Shown piece by piece: positions 1 to 5,052 of a stretch of DNA of 7,464 nucleotides. The position numbers were made by a program, and so were the translations under genes. The DNA comes from Actinomycetota bacterium (GTDB lineage: Bacteria; Actinomycetota; Actinomycetes; Streptosporangiales; Streptosporangiaceae), in assembly GCA_003168295.1 (NCBI GenBank), contig PMST01000511.1, positions 1 to 7,464 on the forward strand. Reading direction: 5' to 3'. The notes below the pieces were generated by a model that searched no databases, was not told the DNA's origin, and saw only the letters and a program-made list of their open reading frames with translations. Within the stretch, counting starts at the first letter, position 1. The number at the start of each line of letters is the position of its first letter.

Positions 1-2
1 TG

Positions 3-419
3 TCCGGCAAGGACGTGACCGCGCGGTCGGCCTGCGCGACCGGGCGGGTGCTGCTTTCGGCGGCGGCGGTCGCGGCCCTGCGGACCGGCGAGGTGCCCAA
101 GGGCGATGCGCTCGCGGTGGCCCGCATCGCCGGGATCGCCGGGGCCAAGCGGACGCCCGACCTGATCCCGCTGTGCCACCCGATCGGGCTGCACGGGGTG
201 ACCGTGGACCTGGCCGTGACGGACGAGGGCGTGGACATCACCGCCACCACCCGCACCGCGGACCGGACCGGGGTCGAGATGGAGGCGCTCACCTCGGTGT
301 CCGTGGCCGGGCTGGCGCTGATCGACATGGTCAAGAGCATCGACCCGGCCGCGGTGATCACCGACGTGCGGGTCGAGTGGAAAGAAGGCGGGAAGACCGG
401 GCGATGGACCAGACCATGA
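3..419 (+). CDS. moaC: Cyclic pyranopterin monophosphate synthase MoaC (5'-truncated by window edge)
   Basis: MoaC catalyses the second half of the first step of molybdenum cofactor synthesis, turning the cyclic GTP intermediate made by MoaA into cyclic pyranopterin monophosphate in the cytoplasm. The reading frame is already open at the window start; the visible part begins SGKDVTARSACATGR, so roughly the first 20 codons lie outside. The family landmarks are all present in order: the KGDALAVARIAGI segment with its conserved Lys, LIPLCHP with the catalytic His, TGVEMEAL, and DMVKSID, which carries the conserved Asp and Lys. The GTG at 15 is internal to the conserved N-terminal segment and is not the true start. 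The stop overlaps the next gene, so the two are probably cotranscribed. I see no damage to the gene, and the assignment is secure from motifs alone. Confidence 0.95.
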   Translation, partial: SGKDVTARSACATGRVLLSAAAVAALRTGEVPKGDALAVARIAGIAGAKRTPDLIPLCHPIGLHGVTVDLAVTDEGVDITATTRTADRTGVEMEALTSVSVAGLALIDMVKSIDPAAVITDVRVEWKEGGKTGRWTRP

Positions 420-904
420 TCAGGGCCCTCGCGGTCACGGTGTCCAACCGGGCCGCCGCCGGGGTGTACGCCGACACATCGGGGCCCGTGCTGGTCGAGC
501 TGCTGCGGTCGGCGGGATGTTCGGTGGTGGACGGGCCGGTGGTCATCGGGGACGGGGACCCGGTCGAGGCGGCGCTGCGGGACGCGCTGGCGGCGGGCTA
601 CGACGTCGTCGTCACCACCGGCGGGACCGGGCTGACCCCGGCCGACCTGACCCCGGAAATGACCAGGCGGGTGCTGGAGCGGGAGATCCCGGGGATCGCC
701 GAGGCCCTGCGCGGCGCCGGGGCCGCGGCCGGAGTGCCGGCCGCGATCTTGTCGCGGGGCCTGGCCGGGGTGGCGGGCCGGACGCTGATCGTCAACCTGC
801 CCGGTTCGACCGGCGGAGTGCGGGACGGCATGGCCGTGCTGGCTCCCGTGCTGGGGCACGCGGTGTCCCAGATCAACGGGGGCGATCATGTAAGGACGGA
901 CTAG
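404..904 (+). CDS. MogA/MoaB-family molybdopterin adenylyltransferase
   Basis: This 166-residue protein belongs to the MoaB/MogA family, which binds molybdopterin and, in MogA, adenylylates it before metal insertion by MoeA. The molybdopterin-binding signature TTGGTGLTPADLTPE is at residues 71-85, LSRGLAG at 116-122, and NLPGS at 131-135, all typical. Length fits a single-domain family member (about 160-190 aa), so this is not a gephyrin-type fusion. I chose the ATG at 404, which has GGAAG 8 nt upstream and overlaps moaC by 16 nt. An ATG at 416 (giving MIRALAV, with an ATGA overlap on the moaC stop) is the main alternative but has no clear ribosome binding site. Close overlap with moaC implies one transcript. 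Whether it acts as MogA or as MoaB cannot be told from sequence alone. Confidence 0.92.
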   Translation: MDQTMIRALAVTVSNRAAAGVYADTSGPVLVELLRSAGCSVVDGPVVIGDGDPVEAALRDALAAGYDVVVTTGGTGLTPADLTPEMTRRVLEREIPGIAEALRGAGAAAGVPAAILSRGLAGVAGRTLIVNLPGSTGGVRDGMAVLAPVLGHAVSQINGGDHVRTD

Positions 905-996
905 GACGCGAAAGGTACGGACCCCGGCGAGAAAGGCCTAGCTGGGATGTCGTAGCGTCTGGGGCAATACAGGGGAATGATGGGTACGTGGGACGC

Positions 997-1632
997 ATGC
1001 GTGGCTGGCCGGTAACCCTTACCGAGCCGCAGCTGCTCGCCGAACCGGTAACACTGCGGCCGGTGCGGGTGAGCGATGCCCGCATGTGGCGAGAGATACG
1101 GGTGAGGAACGCGCAGTGGCTGCGGCCGTGGGAGCCGACCAACCCGGAAACACCGCTGTACCGGTCCAGCCTGGGGCCCTACATCGCGATGGTGCGGGCG
1201 ATGCGTCGCGAGGCCAAGCAGGGCCAGGCGATCCCGTGGGTGATGAGCTACGGCGGTGTGTTCGTCGGTCAGCTGACCGTGGGGTCGATCACGTGGGGTT
1301 CGGCGCGGTCGGGGCAGGTCGGGTACTGGATCGACGAAGCGTACGCCGGGCACGGCATCACCCCCACCACGCTGGCCATGGCCGTGGACCACTGCTTCAG
1401 CGTCGTCGGGCTGCACCGGCTCGAGGCCTCCATCCGGCCGGAGAACCACGCATCCCGGCGGGTGGTGGAAAAACTCGGCTTCCGCGAGGAGGGCATCCGG
1501 GTGCGGCAGCTGCACATCAACGGGGCCTGGCGAGACCACGTGTGTTACGCGCTGACGGCGGAGGAAGTGCCGCAGGGACTGATGCCGCGGTGGCGGAGCA
1601 TCCTGCTGGCGTCACGGTCGAACGCCGGCTGA
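997..1632 (+). CDS. GNAT-family N-acetyltransferase, RimJ/RimL-like
   Basis: This 211-aa protein is a GNAT acetyltransferase of the RimJ/RimL type, which transfers acetyl from acetyl-CoA to protein N-termini or other amines; its substrate here is unknown. The N-terminal strand LRPVRVSDARMWREIR (20-35) opens the fold. The acetyl-CoA-binding region is GYWIDEAYAGHGITPTTLAMAV (109-130, quoted only as landmark ends G109 and V130), and the C-terminal signature is RLEASIRPENHASRRVVEKL (141-160) followed by GFREEG. The first residues MRGWPVTLTE match how relatives of this neighbourhood usually start. A GTG at 988, with AGGGGA 11 nt upstream, is the alternative start. It is 92 nt after the MogA/MoaB gene. 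A RimJ-annotated gene next to moeA-type genes is also known in Mycobacterium tuberculosis, which supports an old shared neighbourhood. Confidence 0.88.
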   Translation: MRGWPVTLTEPQLLAEPVTLRPVRVSDARMWREIRVRNAQWLRPWEPTNPETPLYRSSLGPYIAMVRAMRREAKQGQAIPWVMSYGGVFVGQLTVGSITWGSARSGQVGYWIDEAYAGHGITPTTLAMAVDHCFSVVGLHRLEASIRPENHASRRVVEKLGFREEGIRVRQLHINGAWRDHVCYALTAEEVPQGLMPRWRSILLASRSNAG

Positions 1633-1656
1633 GCCGTCACGGTCTAACGCCGCTGA
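1610..1656 (+). repeat. Imperfect tandem duplication over the acetyltransferase stop codon
   Basis: Copy 1 (1610-1632) contains the last seven codons plus the TGA of the acetyltransferase. Copy 2 (1635-1656) repeats it with one substitution (CGAA to CTAA) and one deleted G. The period is 25 bp. This looks like a local duplication of the gene's tail; it does not alter the protein. Confidence 0.8.
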
Positions 1657-1750
1657 TCCGAAGAATGTTGCGACACACCGGGCCGGGTGCTCGTTTACGG
1701 CCGCTTCAGCTATTACTTTGCGTCACGTGAGCACGCTCAAGGGGAGCAGC

Positions 1751-1834
1751 ATGCCCACTCCCGTGGCCCGGGCCAGTCGCCGTCCGGCCGTCCGGGCCGC
1801 CCGCCGCTCGCCACGCCGAGGGGTGGATCGTTGA
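1751..1834 (+). CDS. 27-aa Arg-rich upstream ORF coupled to glpR
   Basis: An ATG at 1751 preceded by AAGGGGAG (1739-1746, 4 nt spacing) opens a 27-codon frame that starts MPTPVARASRR and contains nine Arg residues. Its TGA (1832-1834) overlaps the TTG start of glpR (1831-1833) as TTGA. The ribosome binding site is the best in this intergenic region, and the one-frame offset with a stop/start overlap is the classic layout for translational coupling. I do not recognise the peptide. It may be a leader whose translation delivers ribosomes to the weak TTG start. Alternatively it may be a chance ORF, with glpR initiating on its own GAGGGG motif at 1819-1824. Existence as a translated ORF is plausible but unproven. 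Confidence 0.5.
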   Translation: MPTPVARASRRPAVRAARRSPRRGVDR

Positions 1835-2547
1835 GTAGCGCGATACTCTACGTCGCCATCGTCGCCATCTGGGCCGGCGTGCTCATCCCCCGGTGGCTGC
1901 GGAGAGATTCCAGCGCACGCGTCAGCGACGAGACCGTCACGGCGGAGGAGACGCCGGAGGCGGAAGAGCGGGTGGTGCCGGAGCCCCGGCGGCGGCCGCG
2001 GGAGCGGGAGGTGCCTCGCGTTCCTCGTGTTCCTCCTGTGGCTCATGTGCATCCTGTGGCTCAGGCGGCTTGGGCGCCTCAGGCCCTCCAGGCCTCTCGG
2101 GGCCCTCGGGACCCTCGGGATCCTCGGGCTCGTGAGGGCGGCGATGAGATCGTGCGGGACCGGGAACACGCGCGGGTGCTTTCGTCGCGGCGGCGCCTGC
2201 TCGGGTTGCTCGTGCTGCTGGTCATGGGATCGGCCGCGCTCGCGGTCACCCGGATGGCCGCCTGGTGGGTGCTCGGACCGCCCAGCGTCATGCTGGTCGG
2301 CTACCTGGCCCTGCTTCGGGAAGCCTCGAAGGCCGACGCGGAACGGCGGGAGCTGATTAGTGACCGGACGGCTCGCGGGGTCGACGGGGTCGCCGAGGCC
2401 GCTCCTGCCGCTCCGGCCGTTCCTGTCGCTCGCCCGGTGCGCGTGCCTGAGGCGGAGATCATCGAGATCTCGGCGTCACGGGGGCCGGCCGAAGGGGAGC
2501 CGTACGACCAGTACGCGGACGCCAAGCTGCGTGCGGTCGGTGATTGA
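1831..2547 (+). CDS. glpR: GlpR/SepX-like membrane protein (receptor of the MoeA-like division protein Glp)
   Basis: This 238-aa protein has one transmembrane helix at the extreme N-terminus (about residues 4-20, AILYVAIVAIWAGVLIPRWLRR), a long charged and Pro/Arg-rich segment (about 25-120), a pair of helices (123-139 and 145-162), and a polar C-terminal tail. The N-terminal IxVAIWAGxLIPRWLRR pattern and the TM layout match actinobacterial GlpR (Corynebacterium, binds the gephyrin-like Glp) and SepX (Streptomyces), which act in septation. The name is unrelated to the glycerol regulon repressor GlpR. Position beside moaC and mogA/moaB fits, since glp is a moeA homologue expected just upstream of the window. 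The TTG start is set by the TM pattern, by GAGGGG at 1819-1824 and by the TTGA overlap with the upstream ORF. At 238 aa it is shorter than homologues I recall (above 300). The division role is inferred from homology. Confidence 0.72.
   Translation: MSSAILYVAIVAIWAGVLIPRWLRRDSSARVSDETVTAEETPEAEERVVPEPRRRPREREVPRVPRVPPVAHVHPVAQAAWAPQALQASRGPRDPRDPRAREGGDEIVRDREHARVLSSRRRLLGLLVLLVMGSAALAVTRMAAWWVLGPPSVMLVGYLALLREASKADAERRELISDRTARGVDGVAEAAPAAPAVPVARPVRVPEAEIIEISASRGPAEGEPYDQYADAKLRAVGD
2011..2136 (+). repeat. Repeat-expanded Pro/Arg linker inside glpR
   Basis: Codons 61-102 of glpR are built from short DNA repeats. TCCTGTGGCTCA occurs at 2034-2045 and 2052-2063 (period 18), and CCTCGGG occurs three times at 2104, 2113 and 2122 (period 9). 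The periods are multiples of three, so the frame is kept, giving VPRVPRVPP and GPRDPRDPR. Third codon positions here use T far more often than in the flanking genes. It is probably a disordered cytoplasmic linker that varies in length between strains. Confidence 0.75.
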
Positions 2548-2561
2548 GCTCGTTCTGACGT

Positions 2562-3812
2562 TCAGCTTTTCCGGGTGCATACCGCCAGCACCTGGGGGCC
2601 ACGGAACGAGATGTTGGGGTGGAAGGTGAACTCCTGGTCCGGTACGAGGCGCAGGGCCGGGTAGCGGCGGGCTAGTTCGGCCACGGCGATCTGGGCTTCC
2701 AGCTTGCCGAGGTTCGCGCCCAGGCAGAAGTGCAAGCCCTGGCCGAACGCGAGATGCCGGCCGGCGTCGCGGCGGTGCAGGTCAAACTCGTCAGGCCGGT
2801 CGAATGCGGCGCCGTCCCGGCCGGCCGCGGCCAGCCACAGGAACAGCTTGGCGCCGGCGGGGATGGGCACGCCCCCCAGCGTGACCGGGCGGGTGGTGAC
2901 CCGTCGCCAGACGGGCACGGACGGGTCGTAGCGGAGGCTTTCTTCCACCGCGGCCGGGATCAGGCCGGGTTGCGCGACGACGACGGCCCAGCGGGCCGGG
3001 TCCTCGAGCAGACGGCGGACGGTGTTCCCGATCAGCCCGGTGGTGGTCTCGTGGCCGGCGAACGACAGCGAGAACAAGATCGAGGAGACCTCATCCAGGG
3101 TCAGCCGCTCCGGGTTCTCGTCGTGGATGGCGATCAGGTCGCTGGTCAGGTCGTCGCCGGGCTCGTTCGCTTTGATGTCCACCAAGTCGCGGATGTAGGA
3201 GCGGTACGCGGTGATGGTGGTGGCGATCTCGACCTGATCCCCGGCGGCCGGGCGGCCCCACGACAACGCCGCCCGGTACCCGCACCAGTGCTTGAGCTGG
3301 GCGAAGTCCCGCTCGGGCACGCCCATGAGGGAGAACACGATGTTGGCGGGCAGCGGGAAGGCCAGCGTGGCGACCAGGTCGAACTCGGTCGCGTCGCCGA
3401 CCTGGTCGAGCAGCCGGCTGGTCGCCGCCTCGATGGTGGGGATCATGGCCGTGACCCGCTTCATGCTGAACGCGCGGGCGGCCGGCTTGCGGAGCCTGGC
3501 GTGTTCGGGCTCATCCAGGCTGACCATGGTCGGCGCGGGCTTGTGGCCGCCTGCGAGCAGGATCCGCTGGGCTTCGGCGACCAGCGGCACGAGCGGGGCC
3601 TGCGCCACCGCCGCGGAGTACGTGGCCGGGTCCCGGAACACCGCCTCGATGTCGGCGTAGCTCGTGATCACGTAATAGCCGATCGATGGGGCGTAAAAGA
3701 CGGGCGTTCCGGTGACCGGGGGCGCGGACATGACCGCGTAGGGATCGGCCAGGAAGGCGGGCGAGAGGGGGTCGAAGGAGTCGTCTACCGGGCAGCTAGG
3801 CGCGGTTGTCAT
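2562..3812 (-). CDS. Cytochrome P450, stand-alone, CYP116-like
   Basis: This is a complete 416-residue bacterial P450. The oxygen-activating I-helix motif AGHETT is at 252-257, the K-helix ExxR is E291-S-L-R294, and the heme-binding loop FGQGLHFCLG is at 356-365 with C363 as the thiolate ligand. There is no signal peptide, so it is cytoplasmic and needs separate ferredoxin and reductase partners; none are in the window. Segments such as PVFYAPSIGYYVITSY, WGRP, WRRV and LVPDQEFTFHPNISFRGP resemble, from memory, the heme domain of the CYP116 family (RhF; ThcB of Rhodococcus). Unlike the CYP116B fusions it ends straight after this region. The ATG is preceded by GGAGGA 8 nt upstream (3821-3826). 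It is convergent with glpR, with 14 nt between the stops. P450 is certain, CYP116 affinity is tentative, and the substrate is unknown. Confidence 0.95.
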   Translation of the reverse strand: MTTAPSCPVDDSFDPLSPAFLADPYAVMSAPPVTGTPVFYAPSIGYYVITSYADIEAVFRDPATYSAAVAQAPLVPLVAEAQRILLAGGHKPAPTMVSLDEPEHARLRKPAARAFSMKRVTAMIPTIEAATSRLLDQVGDATEFDLVATLAFPLPANIVFSLMGVPERDFAQLKHWCGYRAALSWGRPAAGDQVEIATTITAYRSYIRDLVDIKANEPGDDLTSDLIAIHDENPERLTLDEVSSILFSLSFAGHETTTGLIGNTVRRLLEDPARWAVVVAQPGLIPAAVEESLRYDPSVPVWRRVTTRPVTLGGVPIPAGAKLFLWLAAAGRDGAAFDRPDEFDLHRRDAGRHLAFGQGLHFCLGANLGKLEAQIAVAELARRYPALRLVPDQEFTFHPNISFRGPQVLAVCTRKS

Positions 3813-3858
3813 CGCGGGCCTCCTCCGGGTCTGGCACCTGTTGTCCTGGGTGGAGCCG

Positions 3859-3874
3859 CATGATCGCCATCATG
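3859..3874. promoter_or_regulatory. Inverted repeat over the P450 -10 region (possible operator)
   Basis: CATGATCGCCATCATG is a perfect 6-bp inverted repeat with a 4-bp centre. It covers the predicted -10 box and start site, where repressors commonly bind. A second stem, GTCGC-GTG-GCGAC (3874-3886), and a CATCA...TGATG pair (3895-3911) lie next to it. No regulator gene is in the window. Confidence 0.4.
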
Positions 3875-3897
3875 TCGCGTGGCGACGTGGCTGTCAT
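3869..3897 (-). promoter_or_regulatory. Predicted P450 promoter
   Basis: On the - strand ATGACA (3897-3892; five of six matches to TTGACA) is followed after exactly 17 nt by CATGAT (3874-3869; four of six matches to TATAAT). Transcription would start near 3862, leaving about a 50-nt leader before the P450 ATG. Confidence 0.5.
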
Positions 3898-3913
3898 CAG
3901 GTCCGGTGATGCG

Positions 3914-3940
3914 CGGACAGGGTACTTCGTTTGCTAGGCT
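3914..3940 (+). promoter_or_regulatory. Possible tRNA-Ala promoter
   Basis: CGGACA (3914-3919) and TAGGCT (3935-3940) resemble -35 and -10 boxes with a short 15-nt spacer. This would place transcription start about 7 nt before the mature tRNA. It is a weak match, chosen mainly for position. Confidence 0.3.
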
Positions 3941-3953
3941 GACTCAGGTTCTC

Positions 3954-4027
3954 GGGGCTGTAGCGCAGTCCGGTAGCGCACCTCGTTCGCATCGAGGGGG
4001 TCAGGGGTTCAAATCCCCTCAGCTCCA
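3954..4027 (+). tRNA. tRNA-Ala (anticodon CGC)
   Basis: The 74-nt sequence folds into a full cloverleaf: acceptor GGGGCTG/CAGCTCC, D stem GCGC/GCGC, anticodon stem CCTCG/CGAGG with loop TTCGCAT, a 5-nt variable loop GGGTC, and T stem AGGGG/CCCCT with loop TTCAAAT. The anticodon CGC at 3988-3990 reads GCG. The third acceptor pair is G3:U70, the main identity element of alanyl-tRNA synthetase, which confirms Ala. The discriminator base is A at 4027. The following bases are CCC, so the CCA tail is not encoded and must be added after transcription. Confidence 0.97.
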
Positions 4028-4083
4028 CCCGAGTTTTTGCAGATCAGCGGCAGCCTCCAGACTTGTTACTCCGTCAGCGCGGA

Positions 4084-4515
4084 TCATGCTGGCGCCACCG
4101 GGTTGGTCCAGCGGACCTCGCTGAACCGCGCGAAGTCGCTGTCGTTGGAGCACACTTCGAGCCCGTGCTCGATAGCAAGTGCCGCTAGGTGTGCGTCGCT
4201 GACGACGTTTCCCCGGAGCTCATACCGGGTGATCAGGTCAGTCAGGATGCGCGCGTGCCCCGGACCTTCACGCGGAATCCAGGAAACCTCGGGTTCCAGC
4301 CAGTCCGCGACGAACCCCGCTGCTTGCTCCGGGGTCAGCGGGTGCGCGGAGGCTCGTTCATGGGTGCTGATCCGGATGAACGCGACCAGCGAGTGCCACG
4401 GGAAGCCCACCCGCCGCGGGCCGTTGAGCTGGTCGGTTAGCCACGTCTTCGCCTGCTGGTGGAAGGGGCTGACGTCATCGACCGCGTATAGCAGGATGTT
4501 CGCGTCGATGAGCAC
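4084..4515 (-). CDS. vapC: VapC-family PIN-domain toxin
   Basis: This 143-aa protein is a PIN-domain RNase of the VapC type, the toxin of a type II toxin-antitoxin pair that cleaves specific RNAs. The motif MLIDANILLY carries D4, VVSDAHLAALA carries D107, and NDSDFARF carries D125 and D127, which make up the metal-binding acidic cluster. Where many PIN proteins have a Glu in the second motif, this one has LVAFIRIST (43-51). To my memory this is normal for the subfamily typified by M. tuberculosis VapC proteins of this kind, so I do not read it as inactivation. The start is GTG, overlapping the vapB stop by one base (TAGTG), so translation is coupled to the antitoxin. It ends 56 nt from the tRNA-Ala, in opposite orientation. 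The gene appears intact. Confidence 0.92.
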   Translation of the reverse strand: MLIDANILLYAVDDVSPFHQQAKTWLTDQLNGPRRVGFPWHSLVAFIRISTHERASAHPLTPEQAAGFVADWLEPEVSWIPREGPGHARILTDLITRYELRGNVVSDAHLAALAIEHGLEVCSNDSDFARFSEVRWTNPVAPA

Positions 4516-4745
4516 TACCTGGCCTCAGGCCCGTCGAGACGTTCCAGCGCATCCGCCACGCTACTGACATCGATCCGGAGGCCGAGGCTGGCTGTCCGCT
4601 GCCGGAACGTCGTGTGCCGCTCCGGGGCGGCAAGCCCTGCCCGGACCAGCTCGTTGACCGCATCGCTCAGCCCGATGTGCCGTTCTTCACGAAGTCGCTG
4701 AACGGCAGCGGCCACGTCGTCATCCAGGGACAAGGTAGTGCGCAT
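4515..4745 (-). CDS. vapB: VapB-family antitoxin
   Basis: This 76-aa antitoxin precedes vapC and should bind and neutralise it as well as autoregulate the operon. The N-terminus MRTTLSLDDDVAAAVQRLRE has the strand (2-7) and first helix (9-21) of a ribbon-helix-helix DNA-binding fold, and IGLSDAVNELVRAGL gives the second helix. The C-terminus SLGLRIDVSSVADALERLDG is the usual toxin-wrapping segment of VapB proteins paired with this VapC type. The ATG has no usable ribosome binding site (AAGG lies only 1 nt away). A -10-like TATCGT ends 6 nt before the ATG, so a leaderless mRNA is likely. Its stop overlaps the vapC start. Confidence 0.9.
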   Translation of the reverse strand: MRTTLSLDDDVAAAVQRLREERHIGLSDAVNELVRAGLAAPERHTTFRQRTASLGLRIDVSSVADALERLDGPEAR

Positions 4746-4751
4746 GCCTTA

Positions 4752-4790
4752 ACGATAACGCATCGCGATGTCGTGATCTAGGCATCACGA
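4752..4790 (-). promoter_or_regulatory. vapBC promoter and overlapping operator candidate
   Basis: TATCGT (4757-4752, - strand) fits a -10 box and would start the mRNA at the A of the vapB ATG. The -35 region (TAGATC, 4780-4775) is weak. Over and beside it lie the perfect palindrome CATCGCGATG (4761-4770) and the inverted repeat TCGTGAT...ATCACGA (4771-4777 and 4784-4790). Both are likely docking sites for VapB or the VapBC complex. Confidence 0.45.
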
Positions 4791-4796
4791 TGCAGT

Positions 4797-4896
4797 CTAG
4801 TCGGGTCATCAGCGGTGCAGGCTCGATGGGCGAGAATCCGTCTTTGCCGGTAGGTTAACTAGACAATCATCAGCGGATGTGATGGTTGGCCATCAC
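4797..4896. repeat. Short repeats between vapBC and the leader peptide
   Basis: This stretch between the divergent transcripts has no convincing gene. It holds an imperfect direct repeat, CTAGTCGGGTCATCAGCGG (4797-4815) and CTAGACAATCATCAGCGG (4859-4876), sharing TCATCAGCGG. It also holds a perfect stem, GTGATGG-TTGG-CCATCAC (4879-4896). The motif ATCACGA next to that stem (4892-4898) also occurs in the vapB operator candidate at 4784-4790. Base composition is lower in GC than the genes around it. Confidence 0.6.
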
Positions 4897-4941
4897 GAAA
4901 CGTCGTTGGACATCTCCGAACTTGGCAAACATGCTTGGGGT

Positions 4942-4969
4942 ATGACGCACTCGCCCGACACGCTAGTTC
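4942..4969 (+). promoter_or_regulatory. Possible promoter of the leader/monooxygenase operon
   Basis: ATGACG (4942-4947) and TAGTTC (4964-4969), 16 nt apart, are weak -35 and -10 matches. They would start transcription near 4976, a short distance before the leader peptide. The assignment depends on the leader ORF being real. Confidence 0.3.
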
Positions 4970-4992
4970 TTAGGACGAAGCCGGCTGCCGTG

Positions 4993-5052
4993 ATGCTCAC
5001 TTCGTGTCGCTGGTTGGACTTCGCCCGCACCGGCGCTGCGCTCTGTCACTGA
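4993..5052 (+). CDS. Cysteine-type leader peptide (19 aa) of a sulfur-related operon
   Basis: ATG at 4993 encodes MLTSCRWLDFARTGAALCH followed by TGA. The pattern Arg-x-Leu-Asp-Phe-x-Arg-x-x-x-Ala-Leu-Cys-x-stop closely resembles the tiny leader peptides found in actinobacteria ahead of sulfur-assimilation, sulfonate-transport and luciferase-like monooxygenase genes, which typically end near ...RRHVDLxRxxSALCR. Both cysteines (C5, C18) are encoded by TGT, the less used codon in a GC-rich genome, so ribosome progress should be sensitive to Cys-tRNA supply. A GTG directly before the ATG (4990) could also be the start. A ribosome binding site is weak (AGGA at 4972-4975), so the mRNA may be nearly leaderless. 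The next gene, 210 nt downstream, is a flavin-dependent monooxygenase of the expected kind. Family resemblance is from memory. Confidence 0.72.
   Translation: MLTSCRWLDFARTGAALCH

Noticed and set aside
517..996. Upstream extension of the acetyltransferase frame overlapping mogA/moaB
   Set aside because: The stretch is Arg/Gly-rich shadow sequence of the upstream gene. GNAT homology begins just after 997.
1723..1730. TCACGTGA palindrome upstream of glpR
   Set aside because: It is a single 8-bp site with no recognised regulator and no second copy nearby, so it may be chance.
1893..2135. ORF in another frame encoding a collagen-like Gly-Pro-Ser repeat
   Set aside because: It is a by-product of the Pro/Arg repeats of glpR read in a shifted frame. 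It has no ribosome binding site and no domain outside the repeat.
2555..2565. CTGA-CGT-TCAG hairpin between the convergent glpR and P450 stops, followed by TTTT
   Set aside because: A 4-bp stem is too weak to call as a terminator.
2730..3863. 377-codon + strand ORF opposite the P450
   Set aside because: It is antisense to a P450 with all its motifs. The composition is Gly/Arg/Asp-rich and no domain is recognisable.
3998..4060. Integration (att) core at the tRNA 3' end
   Set aside because: No second copy of the tRNA 3' half was found in the window and no integrase is present.
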